Counted from the stretch's first letter, positions 37,201-48,720 are shown. The stretch is DNA of 64,000 nucleotides from Dillenia suffruticosa (GCA_033439265.1 JAVTVX010000017.1:10438001-10502000), one strand, 5' to 3'. Translations and numbers: made by a program. The notes: a model not told the origin generated them from the letters alone.

Positions 37201-39463
37201 GTTTTAGTTGGAGGTTTTGGTATGAAGCTTTTTTTGAGAAACACTTTACCCACAGTTATACAATTTGGCTAGAGATGAGTAGGCTGCTATAGCTTCTATG
37301 ATTGCAGAGTCCATTCAATGATGTGGAGCTTGTGAGAGAAGCAAATGGCCTGGGGTAGAGTTTCTGTGATTTTGATGGGATCCTAGAAGGGGCTATGATG
37401 TCCCTGGCCTCTGAAGACAGGGTTGAATGGAAAGGAAGTACTTTCTAAGGTAAAGGAGTTCTATGGAACCGTTTGATGTGAGAAAGTGGCAGAAAGGACC
37501 AAAGAATTCCCTTGACAATCAATTTTGGAAGGTTTATGCTTCTTGAAAGGTAGCATTTTTCTACCCTATATAATTTGTAAGCAAGATTAAAACTAGTTGA
37601 TTGGTGCCCTTTGGCTAGAATCGGTAGTTCATCTTTTAATTCATTGTATGTGGCTTGAAGATTGTGGGAACTTTATCTTTTTCTTATCCTTTATATCAAA
37701 ATGATGTGCATGGCAAATTGTGGATTCTGGGGTGGTGGCGGTTGATGGGCTTTACATTGAAGAAGTTAAGTCTCTTTCTTTTGGTTTGTTCAGAGGGAAA
37801 GGCATGCGAGAGTTTTTAAAGTGCTCTGAGAGGCCTCATCTCCAGCTTTGTAGATTTTTTGTTTTATTTTTCCTTTTTATTTAAAGATGCCGTATCCCTT
37901 TCTCAGGGTGTATCAGGCACATCTTTGGTGATTTTTTAAAGCATTTTGCTGGTTAGAAAGGAGCCAAAACTCCTTTAAGAATATTTTAGGGACATTGAGA
38001 GTCTATTAGACTTTGTTCATGCACAGCTGTTCTACTAACTCTACTAACTCTGTGGTCACCTCGACTGCTCAACACTTTCCATGTAGTGGTCTTGGCTGGT
38101 TGGATGCTCATTTGAATCTCATCCTTTGTGTGGGTGATCGAATATTAGCTTTCTCCTAGTGCTTCATGGATGATCTTTTTCCTGATCATATGCTCTTAAG
38201 TTTGTTTATTGCTGTTACCTTGTTCCTTTTTCTTCTTCAAAGCTGTTGGAGCATAAATAATTGTCTATGCTGTGGTATTCTAAACAATTAATGGAAATTT
38301 GCTTGCATTAAGTTGGTGTGGATTAAAACAGAAAGGGACACTCATATCCCCTTCAGTGCAACTTGCTTTTTGGATGCCTTTCCTGATATTATCTTCCTAT
38401 TCCTTTTTTCTTTCCTTCCTTCCTTCCTTCTTGTTGCTTTATGTCTTTTTCTTCTTCTTTGTTGTTTCTTCTCTTGTTAAATTAGCTTGACTTCGGTGTT
38501 GAACAAACACAGGAAGAAATACTCTTGGATCTTCTTCGGGTTATTAGCCACCATCGAGCGCGGCTTGCCACACCAATTCGTACAGTGCAGAAAGTGTATG
38601 CCGAGCCTGACATTGAAAGTGTTCCATTTTCTGAGAGCTTTTCCAGTACTAGTGCAGCTGTGAGCCATCCATATCTACTTGTTGAGCCTTCTTATAAAAT
38701 TAGCTCTGATGAAAAATCTAAAACATCATCTCGTACCAATGAAGAAAAAGATGGCAAGGTAGGAGCCTCCAAATCAGACACCATGACTGAGCCTAATGTT
38801 GCAGATTTACCTTCTGATCCCAAGTTTGATTCCAACACTAATACAGTTTCAATTTCCTTTTCAAAGGCTGAGGTGAAAATGGGACAAAATTCAGTTGAAC
38901 ATCCTAAGGTGGGTGGTAAAGAGGCACAGGGAGTTACTTCTAATGCTAGCTTGACCTCCAAGGTGTCAACAATGTTATCTGATGGTGAAAGCCAAAGTAT
39001 GGTGTCTGATGATTTAGCCCAAAATGACATTGGGAAGCAGCAGTTCAAGGAGGCGAGGGTCAAAGGTGCCTCTCAGGAGGCAAAGAGGCCAAGTAATGAA
39101 GACTTGACTTCCTTGGTAGTCAAGTCGGAAAAGGATCCCCTTCCTGCTCCTGAATTTGGCAGTGACAAGATGGAGACTCCTACTTTACTGGCAAAACAAG
39201 ATGGTGAGAGGCCTGCTGCATCACCATCAGTGGCAAGGTCTACCTTGGAGGAGAACATTGTTCTTGGTGTGGCCTTGGAGGGCTTGAAAAGAACTCTTCC
39301 AATTGAAGAAGAAGATGCGTCTCCGTCGTTAGCAGATTCAACGGAATTGGCTGCCAACCGGAATGGCAGTGGATCTTCCTCAAATGGCAGAGATAGTAAA
39401 GACTATCCTACTTCAGTAATCCCAAGCTCAAATTCAAGTGATAAGCAGGATAAAGAAACATAA
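29632..39463 (+). CDS. MSL3: MscS-like mechanosensitive channel, plastid type (MSL2/MSL3)
   Basis: The product is a stretch-activated ion channel. Arabidopsis MSL2/MSL3 sit in the plastid inner envelope and relieve osmotic stress, affecting plastid size and division. Coding exons: 29632-29709, 29795-29854, 31147-31304, 32739-32862, 32955-33052, 33153-33266, 33919-33979, 35181-35330, 35519-35629, 35841-36008, 36098-36211, 36508-36564, 38513-39463, giving 747 residues in phase. The first 90 or so residues are Ser/Arg-rich, as in a transit peptide. Hydrophobic helices lie at about 106-128, 157-176, 195-213 and 240-262. The pore helix [20 protein letters not shown] is followed by the beta domain ([32 protein letters not shown]). 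The last exon encodes a long Ser/Glu-rich tail. The first coding exon ends AAG/GC, a non-canonical GC donor that I infer from the reading frame. The choice between MSL2 and MSL3 is not decided. Confidence 0.88.
32156..32323. repeat. (GGGA)n/(GA)n tract plus 48-bp tandem duplication
   Basis: In an MSL intron, 32156-32220 is an almost pure GGGA then GA purine tract. It is followed by two near-identical copies of a 48-bp unit (32223-32270 and 32276-32323) starting AAAACCAAAAGGGTTCACT. Confidence 0.9.
34246..34302. repeat. (AGT)n/(AGC)n microsatellite
   Basis: AGT triplets followed by AGC triplets in an MSL intron. The serine-rich open frame at 34027-34446 is a by-product of this repeat. Confidence 0.9.
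34638..35114. mobile_element. hAT-type MITE
   Basis: This 477-bp insert starts TAGGGGTCCAAC and ends GTTGCATTCCTA, which are imperfect 12-bp terminal inverted repeats of the hAT style. It is flanked by a perfect 8-bp duplication ATTACAGA (34630-34637 and 35115-35122), the target size of hAT transposons. It contains no transposase. It lies in the MSL intron 33980-35180, 59 bp before the splice acceptor. Confidence 0.8.
36930..37860 (+). pseudogene. LINE ORF2 3' remnant in the last MSL intron
   Basis: Plus-strand frames give fragments typical of the post-RT part of plant LINE ORF2: SAGGLGL then FNEALLGKS and WRFM (about 36959-37035), [16 protein letters not shown] and FWYEAFFE (about 37170-37240), and RERHARVF near 37800. 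Many stops and frame changes are present. It is intronic (36565-38512) and old. Confidence 0.55.
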
Positions 39464-40787
39464 GTGGTTGTGTTAATGGCATTATCCATGCTGTTAATGA
39501 ATACAGACTTGCAGAAATGCGTGAAGCTGTGTTTTTTTCAAGGCTGGCATGATGCGAGTGTAAATATTGCTCGTTCATTTCCATGATTGTAAATTATTGT
39601 TCTGGAGATTGTGGCTGATAAAGCGAACCACAGGTTTGACTATTGTCTAAAGTGTAACTAATGCATTGGGTGTCATTGGTCAGGTCTCAACACATTGATG
39701 CTACAAATTTTATGTAGATTGTGACCCATAGATCATTCTATCCTGTATTCTCCTTGCAAATTCATAAATGAAAATCAGGGTTGGTATTTTTCTGTTGTGA
39801 TACAACTTTCTTCCCTTTTTAAGTGGTGCCCTCCTAGCAAGTGTCCTAATATACTGCTGCCTGCTGTAAAGAATTGCATTGCGTGTCTTGTTCATGAGAT
39901 TGTCCAAAATCCACCCTTCTTCAACTGGAAGAACTTTCGGTTCTGAGATAAAATTGAACAATAGTCACTGTTGCTGGAAATTTTTCATAATTATTTCCAC
40001 CAAATTTTGTTTCTTTTGAGGTTCCTAATCCATTTGAAAGTTGCATACTTATAGTCATTATTGAAAATCAAACAAAGACCTTTGTAAGAGAGTTCTTCAT
40101 TATTGCTTGATTCAGATCGTTAATTTCATCCTGATCATGGTCTTACAAAGATCACCTAGGCCCTAGTTCATAAGCAATAATGTTGCCCTGTAAGAACCAG
40201 CTCTCTACAACCCAACCAGGAAAAAAAAGACCAATAAATAAAGTTGAAAGTTTAAATGTACGGTGTAAAATGATAAATAGAAGCTCTAAGAATCTGAATT
40301 TGGAAGTTAGATGTTGGAAGGTTGTTCTTTTCAACGGTTGAGTTCCGATTTGAGGTTAGCTCTTTCTCAAGATTTCCACAGCTTGAAGCTAACTGCCGAA
40401 GTTCATCAAATCGCCTTTTTGATGACCAGAATTTAAGTACTTTGCTGAATAGTTCCATTAGAGGATGGCAATGTCCCGTAGAAAGTGTTTTACATTTTTA
40501 AACCCAAACGAGAGACTCTAGTAACTTCTTCCAGTTTACACAAACTAATGTAGTCTGGCCCAAATAAATAAATAAATAACTAAATAAATTTGGGGCAGAC
40601 AAAAAGGATAAAAACAAAATGTGTTTGTCGACTTGTGACATGAATTTGTATTATGAGAATGAATGAATTGAATGTTCGCACAAAGCAAAGAAACTTGATT
40701 CATGCCACCAAGAAAATGAGTGACTACACTACTATGCAAGTGAAACACGCAGTTCTAGTTACAAATGGAAAATATATGAAGGTACAA
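39464..40787. other. MSL 3' UTR and intergenic region
   Basis: The channel 3' UTR begins at 39464. No other gene is recognised. Minus-strand open frames at 39961-39710 (83 codons) and 40458-40252 (68 codons) have no motif I know. An AAAT microsatellite is at about 40561-40587. Confidence 0.5.
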
Positions 40788-42101
40788 TCACAAACTTTGG
40801 AATCTGTTTCCTCGACACATGCAATCTGGAGCTGGATATGTATATATCGACTGATTTCCTTCCTAATCCGGATTTGCCCTTGTCGGTTTTTATGCCCATC
40901 CAGGACTGCCTGCTGAAATTCCAGCCAGGTTATTGTCTTGCTCTGGAAGAGTTTTCCCAGCAATGCCAAGTTTGGCCGTATTGTCTTCAAATTCTTGTAA
41001 GCTCGATGCCCGGCCTCGCAATGCAGTTTCAAGTATACCATGTGATTAGGAAACAGAATAAGTTATATGCTTCTTGGTCTTACCCACGTGGAAGTCAAAA
41101 GTCCGTCGGCCCAGTCTAGCTAATGACCATGTGCATATTGCCCGGAGAAGCAGAAATGAAAATGTCACTCTGCATACTCAAAATGGTAATCTACTGCAGC
41201 CACTTAAGAAGCCTTTCCTTCTACCCTGGCTCTTTCCTCTGGAGTCATATGACTTCTTATCTCCCATCGGAGGAAACAACTGGCGCAAGGTTGAGATCCT
41301 TGCTTCACCATAAACATGGAAGAAACAGAAATGATCAACTTGTTAATTATCCAATTGGAAGTACCGTCCTATTATAAAGGGCAGTGGCAGATGATATAGA
41401 TTTCTAAGTCTTGTTATTGATATGCAGTATTCTGTTACAGGAATAACCTTGTGTGCTGCTGTTGAAGCCAAAAGCTGCCTGCAGCAAGCCGATTTCTTCA
41501 GGAGTCAATGGGCAGCGCCCTTGACTTCTCGACTCCTCGTCAGTGAACTGAGAATCATGAACCCTTCCCTGCCAAATCACTTGGCGATATTTTGCAAGAG
41601 CCATTTTTTCTGCTTTGCCACCACCAAAATCACAGGTTGAATGAGCAGCCATGTCCTGTAAGAAAGGATGATTAAACTTGAATAAGAACAAGATGATTTC
41701 AGTGACCAATCAGTGGAGATAATGTTAAAATCATTCTTTATACTCTGCAAAAGATAATAAATAACGGGTCAGAATATAAAACCCGGTCTAAAATGTTACC
41801 TTGCATCACTTCAAGCATATAACGTATGTACCATGTCAAACCGTAGGTGCAACACTATAAATCTCTCTTCATTACTGCCAATCTTATCCGCTCTCTCTGG
41901 CAAGTGTCCATTCTCCTCTGCCTGATTTCTAATAGAAGGATGCCGGAGGTGACTTATAAGGGCATCTCCCAGTTCCTGAATATGATGAACAAAAACTAAT
42001 GCTTCAAAATTGACTTTACAGCTTTCCCGTTGGATGTCTTCAGGTAAGTCCTCAAATGCCAGATGATGAGAGAACGGAGAAATTGCAGCAATGCCGTAAC
42101 C
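40788..42101 (-). pseudogene. GDP-fucose O-fucosyltransferase-like pseudogene
   Basis: Minus-strand blocks follow the order of a plant O-fucosyltransferase-family protein: GYGIAAISPF, then CKVNFEALVFVHHIQELGDA and ERFIVLHLRFD (42101-41830), DMAAHSTCDFGGGKAEKMAL and CPLTPEEIGLL (41660-41430), VYGEARISTLRQLFP (about 41310-41265), SDIFISASPGNMH (about 41160), GHRAYKNLKTIRPNLALLG (about 41015-40955), and SIYTYPAPDCMC before a TGA at 40790-40788. Splice-like borders remain. Frame shifts near 41190 and 40860 and loss of the N-terminal half make it a pseudogene. The family acts in the Golgi/secretory pathway. The MULE inserted about 0.5 kb upstream (42629) may have cut it off, but this is inference. 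Confidence 0.75.
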
Positions 42102-42200
42102 GCAAACAATGCAAAAGCATTCTCATTACCAATCTGTCCCTGATTCCAATTGATGGTACTGTTGTTGTAGATACTATTAATGCAACATACTTCACAAACA

Positions 42201-42203
42201 ATA

Positions 42204-42245
<42 letters not shown>
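42201..42245. repeat. (AT)n microsatellite
   Basis: Alternating TA repeat just upstream of the fucosyltransferase remnant. Confidence 0.95.
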
Positions 42246-42247
<2 letters not shown>

Positions 42248-42618
42248 AATAATCAATTTGAATGACTATTCTAAGATGTTTCCAATCATCGTGTCATGAT
42301 ATTCACTAACAGCTGGCAGTTTTAACAAACTACATATTAGACAACTCTTTGCTACTAAGAAGCAATTCTTTGAACATGATAGTGGTTAACAATCTGGTTA
42401 TAGGTTTGGATAGTAACTTTATTGCAGTACCCTTATCATGGTAATTCTAGGATGAAGATACTGCCTATTTTCCAACGAGGAGAAGGGGCATTGCCAGATA
42501 TGCGCTTTTGGCTTTTCAAACCCCTACCAATTATGATAGACGGTACTATTTTCCAGGCTCAATCATGATTATGTTGCATCTCACCTAATGGCATTTCAGC
42601 AGCAAGAAAACAACCTTG

Positions 42619-42628
42619 TAAGGGAAAG
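42619..42628. repeat. Left 10-bp target duplication of the MULE
   Basis: TAAGGGAAAG; the right copy at 53039-53048 is TAAGGAAAAG, one mismatch. Confidence 0.7.
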
Positions 42629-42937
42629 AGATTATTTACGTAAATATCATTATTTTTAATTTACATTATTTAGATATCATTTTTTTTTCTTTTTTAAAAT
42701 GTTGATTTTGTATTCTAAGTATGTAAAATCATGATTTTATGACAAGAATTTTTTTTTTAAAAAAAAAACATTTATTTCGCACTCTAAGAGTGTGAAATTA
42801 ATTTGATATGGTGCCAACCCATGGGTTGCGTAGAGTCCATGTGCATGGTGCCCGTGTAGTACGTGAGTATGGCCTGTGCGCTATGCGCAAGGTGTCTATG
42901 TCACAATGCATATGGCTTGTGCGAGTCACGAGCAGTG

Positions 42938-44447
42938 TGTTGCAGTCTCTCACGATGCTACGAGCAACACTCATGTCAATGCTCAAGCAGCCGCAAGGTG
43001 AGTGCATGAGTTCGCACGGATATAACTCCAAAGGAGGTTTGCTTGAACACAATCACTCTTACCGAGCCAAAGGACACCAATGATGTAGTATCAGCATCAA
43101 GCAAGACAATGCAATTGCCTAAGGCATTGCACAACATTGCACATAGCCGCCCAAGCAAAGACAAGCAGCGCTCAAGCCACAACATGAGACAACCAAGCAG
43201 TCACATGCCAAAGGATACGACCTTTCGAGCAAAGATCATGACCCTTCGTGCAACATTGAGCAACCATCAAGTAATTATCTCTAAGGAAGCAAAGCAGGCT
43301 ATTACACATCCAAAAGAGCAAGGAAGAAGGCCTCCGCTCAAAAGGACACCAAGCGACGAGGTGCCATTGCATGAGCAGCACGCATATGCCTATGTGCCAT
43401 TGCACGAGTAGCCTGCACAGGAGAATGCGCCCATTCCAAGCAATACAGTGCCACTACACGTGAATGCACTCATCAGCCCATGCAAAGAGATGCCAAAACA
43501 TAAAAAGTTGCAACCCATAATGCCACCACATGAGCAGCACGCCACGAATAACAAGGCAATGCACTACTGTGCCTTAGTGCACCACAAGCATGAAGATATG
43601 TGCATGCAGTCGAGCCAGCAAGTGAAGAGACATCATTTGGAGACACATGGCTCGAGGGAATAGAGAGAATGCTCGAAGAAAATGAGCCATGGCCCGAGGA
43701 GACAACACCACCACTCAGGCCAACATGTACCAGCGCATGAGCAGCGCACATAGGCAACACTATTGCCAAGCGAAAGGATTCTTGTTCTCCCATGCATTAA
43801 CTGTTTTTATGAAACAATTCCACCTATTTTTCTAAGGCTTTCATTAGAGAAATAAGAGCAGTTACAACTATCAAGTAGTTATCTTGTATTAGGAAACTTT
43901 TCATTCTAAAAGTTGTATGTAATAAGGCATTTTCATGTCCCATCAACTTCTATAAACAAGGCAGGCTTTTCTCATTTATAACAAACAGTTTTTAAGAAAT
44001 AAAATATCAGAATTCTAAGAAAAAAAGTTCCTTCTCCAACGTGAGAAAACTATCTTAGAGCTTAAGGGTGCCGAAAACCCCTTGAATAACATCACATTCC
44101 CGTGATAAGTAGGGTTTAAGGATTGACGTTTTCCCCTTAAGTTACATCACCCCACGTGATATATCGGCTCTTGTACTTAAAGACCCATTAAAGCAAGTTC
44201 AAATTCTTTTTCATCTTCTCCATCTTCTACTCTTTTACATTTATTTCTCCGTGAGTAAGACCTTATGCATCGGGTATTTTGGTACCTTACACAAGGAAGA
44301 ACTCAAGCCTCCCCAACCCCCTTAATCGTGCAAGAATCAACGGCATTCTCGGCCCTTGTCTGCCAAGCCAAGAATTCTGCACATCTCATAGCCTTTGCGT
44401 AAGGAAAAGATCTTGTGTTGCGGACCTAACATCAAGGGAACGCAACA
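42938..44447 (+). repeat. Left LTR of the nested gypsy element
   Basis: 1510 bp, TGTTG...CAACA, similar along its length to 46908-48463 with scattered substitutions and indels. It contains the open frame 43043-43411. Confidence 0.85.
43043..43411 (+). CDS. Open frame within the LTR (122 codons)
   Basis: A basic, Ser/His-rich 122-residue frame of unknown function. Its second half resembles the LTR frame of the minus-strand array (22537-22148): PKD-T, MT-RAT, SKE, the RR-P-KR-P spacing and the closing HE. In the right LTR (about 47000-47400) the same frame is interrupted by stops near 47210 and 47303. It could encode an accessory protein or be a chance survivor; no domain is seen. Confidence 0.35.
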   Translation: MNTITLTEPKDTNDVVSASSKTMQLPKALHNIAHSRPSKDKQRSSHNMRQPSSHMPKDTTFRAKIMTLRATLSNHQVIISKEAKQAITHPKEQGRRPPLKRTPSDEVPLHEQHAYAYVPLHE

Positions 44448-46907
44448 TTAATTGGTGCTTTCGTTGAGAGGTAATCAACCTTTCGTTGAGAAGTTTCTTT
44501 TGATTGAATTTCTTTGCAAGATTGTATCAACATTTTGAGATTTCGTTGAAAGGAAGACATCATTCATCAAGGAAGACATCCTTTCATGAGAAATCTACTT
44601 TCTACCCATCTATCAAAAGATCCATGTGATTCATTGAAGAGGAAGACAAACAGTCCATTCATTCCTTGAACATCCATTCGGATTTTGGAAAGAAGGACAC
44701 TTGTTCTCTTCGAACAAACCAATTACTTACACCCTCTCATCTTGAAAACTACTATGGCACAAAGAGAAAGGATTGAGACTCTTGAAGCATGCTTGGATGC
44801 AAATGAACAAGTCAAAGATAGCACGCAAGGCATATAGTCCCCATCCAAGAAGAGGAGCAATCCTCGGCCATTAGAGCCTCTCACCCCACACCAGCATCTT
44901 CGCATACTGAAATGGATGATTCATCATCAAGTCGACGCAAAATTGAGGCCCTTAACATGCGCCGAGATGCAACCTTCCAACCACATCAACTATGGTAGCC
45001 CAAACTTGTCTTTCCAACATTTTTTCAAGGAGATCTGAGCACTTGGATTGCAAGAGCTAAAACTTATTTTATATACTATCCAGAGGATAAGTACGAAAAG
45101 GTGCGAGTTGCAAGTTTCTACTTTGAGGAAGAGGTACAACTTTGATATTAATGGATACGAGAAAGGTATCGATCCAAAGGAAATGCCTATCTTAGAGGAA
45201 ACTTTGTGGTGAAATCACCAAAAGGTTCGGTGAAATTTCTTATGTTGGCCAATGAGCTTTAGTTCAAGTGACACCAATCCCCCTCCCCCTTGTAATAAAC
45301 TCGGATTCGAGTCTCACTATGAATAAAAAAAAAAGAAACTTCTTATGTTGACTACAATGAGACTCTCACCCGTTTGAAATAAATCTCTTCATTAAGAGAG
45401 TATTAAAAGAAATTTGAGAAAATCTCAACACGAGTCGATTGGCCCGAACCAGCCCTAGTAGGCACCTTTATTGGCAGACTAAGGCATAAACCGGCATCCG
45501 AAGTGAAGTTGCATAGATCTAAGACGATGCCCGCTTGGGAGATTGCTCGAATCAAAGACGATCAACTCCAAGGCACTCAAAAGATCTAAAGGCCACAACC
45601 ACTCAAGAGGATTGTTAACACACGAACCCCTACCAAACCCACTGCTTCTAAGACTTATCATCAAGGTTCAATGAGTAACAAAACTCATGGAGTGAAACAT
45701 CTCTCATATGTCGAAATGGAAGCAAGAAGAAATAGACGGTTATGTTTCAATGATGAAAAATTCACACTGGGTCACAAGTGTGATAAACCCTGAATTTTCA
45801 TGATTGAAACGCATGATGATAAGGGGACACCAAGTGAAAATGAATTGGTGCAGTCTAATAAGTCACCTTTTGAAGATGACCCTCACATTTCCATCCATGC
45901 TATGGCCGGTATTGAAGGTCCTAAGACCATGCGTACCAAGGCACACATTAAAGGAAAAGAAGTTATTCTTTTGGTTCATAACGGATTCTTACTCAATTAC
46001 ATCAATCACGAAGTAACGGGAACTTTCAAGTTGCTAGTTGAAAAGATTAAGCCTTTCGAAGTAAAGGTTGCCAATGGTGAAAAGTTGCAATATTCTGAAA
46101 TCCACTGCGGAGTCACCATCAACATCTAAGGTTACGAAATCATAACCGATTTCTATTCTCTTTCACTGATGAGAATGGATGTGGTTCTTGGACTTCAATG
46201 GCTCTCAAACTTTGGAAAAGTGGTAACGGATTACTGCACTAGAACCATGGAATTCATGCATGGTAACAAATGGGTTCAACTTAAGTTAACCTATTATGAA
46301 GAGTTACCAAAGAAGTAGCCATACCCTGCCCCTCTCATTGCCATATCCGATCCCCAACAAAGCATTGGAGAAAAAATAAAGGCAACCTCTCATAAGTATG
46401 GTCAAAGAGCGAGCAACCATGCAGTAAGCCGGAAGTTCTAGGCCATAGTACCACAAACTATGCATGTACACCAGGCCACAGTGCCACATAACTCGCTCCA
46501 GGCCAACATGCCATAGGCTATGCCATCGTTCCAGGCCATCGTGCTACAACCATAAGCAAGATGCCACCCTCCACACGGAAGCATACCAAGAAGCAGCAAG
46601 GTATTCTCAATCAAAGGACACCTTCTTTAGCATCTAGGCAACGGATTCAAGGCATGAATAAAGAACCACCAGTTTGTGTCAAGAACAACCAACGACTATC
46701 AAAGAATGCTAAAGAAAAGGCATCTATTTATATAATTACCCTGCAACCCTCCAAGTAAGGCAGAGGTGTACGGTCACCACCAATAGTAATCATAAAGCGG
46801 AAATGCCTCAAGAAGAAAGTAGCCTCTTGGGAAGATGTTTTAACCATCATTCATGGTTATCGATTCTTCAACCTTGGGGATAAGGTTACTCTTCAAGGAG
46901 GGACAAA
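44448..46907 (+). pseudogene. gag-protease remnant of the nested gypsy element
   Basis: A primer-binding site (ATTGGTGCTTTCGTTGAGAG, 44450-44469) is followed by a gag start (MAQRERIETLEACLDANEQV at 44755), a gag core (TWIARAKTYFIYYPEDKYEK near 45030-45095) and a retropepsin region in 45800-46270 (AGIEGPKTMRTKAHIKGKEV, GEKLQYSEIHCGVTI, VVLGLQWL). The protease active site DSG is replaced by HNG (LLVHNG). After that, pol is missing until its last codons (ASWEDVL, FFNLGDKVTLQGG at 46830-46904). The polypurine tract AAGGAGGGACAAA is at 46895-46907. Confidence 0.75.
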
Positions 46908-48463
46908 TGTTGTAGCCTCTCACGATGCTACAAGCAACACTCATGTCAATGCTCAAGCAGCCGCAAGGCGAGCGCATGAGGCAATCATGGAGGTTTGTAC
47001 GGACATCACTCCAAAAGAGGTTCGCTTGAACACAATGGCTCCTATCGAGCCAAACGACACCAATGATGCAGCATCAGCATCAAGCAAAGCGATGCAATTA
47101 ACTAAGGTATTGCACAACACTGCACATAGTCGCCCAAGCAAAGACAAGCAACGTTCAAGCCACAACATGAGACAACCAAGCAGTCATATGCCAAAGGACA
47201 CGACCCTTTAAGCAAAGGTCACAACCCTTCGTGCAACATCGAGCAACCATCAAACAATTGTCTCTAAGGAAGCAAAGCAGGCTATTACACATCCAAAAGA
47301 GTGAGGAAGAAGGCCTCCGCTCGAACGGATACCAAGTGAAGGGGTGCCACTGCACGAACAGCCCGCACATGCCTATGTGCCATTGCCTATGTGCCATTGC
47401 ACGAGAAGCCCGCGTAGGAGAATATGCCCATTCCAATCAATGTAGTGCCACTGCATGTGAATGCACTCATCAGCCAATGCAAGGAGATGCCAAAGCATGA
47501 AAAGGTACAACCCATAATACCACCACATGAGCAGCACGCCAGGAATAACAAGGCAATGCACTACCATGCCTTAGTGCACCACAAGCATGAAGATATGAGC
47601 AAGGAAATACATGCAGTCGAGCCAACAAGTGAAAAGACATTATTTGGAAACACATGGCTTGAGTGAACAGAGAGAATGCTCAAAGAAAATGAGCCATGGC
47701 CCATGGAAACAGCACCAGTGCACGGGCCGGTGCGCACCAGAGCATGAGTAACGTGCACAAGTAGTACTATTGCCAAGTGAAAAGACTCTTGTTCTTCTAT
47801 GCAGTAACTGTTTTTATGAAACAATTCCACCTATTTTTCTAAGGCTTTCATTAGGGAAATAAGGCCAATTACAACTGCCAAGTAGTTATCTTGTATTAGG
47901 AAATTTTTCTTTCTAAAAGTTATGTGTAATAAGACCCTTTCATACCCCATCAACTTCTATAAATAGGGCAGGCCTTCTTCATTTGTGACAAGTAGTTTTT
48001 AAGAAGTAAAATATCAGAATTCTGAGAAAGAAAGTTCTTTCTCCAGCATGAGAAAACTATCTTAGGGCTTAAGGGTGTCAAAGACTCCTTGAGTAACATC
48101 ACTTTCGCATCATAAGTAAGGCTTAAGGTTTGAAGTTTTTCCCTTAGGTTACATCACCCCCATGATATATCGGCTCTTGTACTTGAACACTCATCAAGAC
48201 AAGTTCAAATCCTTCATCTTCTCCATCTTCTACTTTTTTCCATTTATTTCTCTGCGAGTAAGGTCTTGTGCATTGGGCATTTTGGTACCTTGTACAAAGG
48301 AAATTCAAGCCATCCACTCAAGCCTCCCCTAACCCCCATAACCGTGCAAGAATCAATGATATTCTCGACCCTTGTGTGCCAAGCTAAGAATTCTACACAT
48401 CTCATAGCCTTTGGGTGAGGAAAAGATCTTGTGTTGTAGACCTAATATCAATGGAACGCAACA
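46908..48463 (+). repeat. Right LTR of the nested gypsy element
   Basis: 1556 bp, TGTTGTAGCC...AACGCAACA. Differences from the left LTR indicate an old insertion. Confidence 0.85.
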
Positions 48464-48720
48464 TACATCCTATGGAGTGGGTGTGCATGGCCTGTAAGTG
48501 GCGCGCGGTGTCCTGGCGCAATACGTGTGCATGGCGTGGGCACCACGCTTGGCGCGCAGAGGTCAAGTGCATGCATAGCACGGACATCGCACACGCCGCG
48601 CAAAGGTAATGCATGCATACTGCACTGGTACCCCGCGCGTAATGTACAGGCCATGCACGCATCCCATGCCATAGCAAGCATGACCTATGCGCACTGCCTC
48701 CGCACTGCTCATGACCAAGG
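48464..48720. repeat. CpG-rich hairpin in the MULE
   Basis: A GC- and CpG-rich island in AT-rich surroundings. GTGCATGGCCTGTA near 48482-48495 pairs with TACAGGCCATGCAC near 48645-48658, and GCGCGCGG/CCGCGCGT-type words lie inside. Similar GC-rich words (GTGCATGG, TATGGCCTGTGCG) lie on the other side of the nested gypsy element at 42808-42937, so both are probably one original MULE segment split by the insertion. Confidence 0.6.

Larger units (their letters stand above)
42938..48463 (+). mobile_element. Ty3/gypsy-like non-autonomous element with two LTRs
   Basis: Left LTR 42938-44447 and right LTR 46908-48463 both start TGTTG and end CAACA. The internal region (44448-46907, 2460 bp) has a primer-binding site, broken gag, a broken protease, the last codons of pol and a polypurine tract, but no RT, RNase H or integrase. 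No matching 5-bp target duplication is seen at the ends (CAGTG versus TACAT). It sits about 130 bp inside the left TIR of the MULE. Confidence 0.85.
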
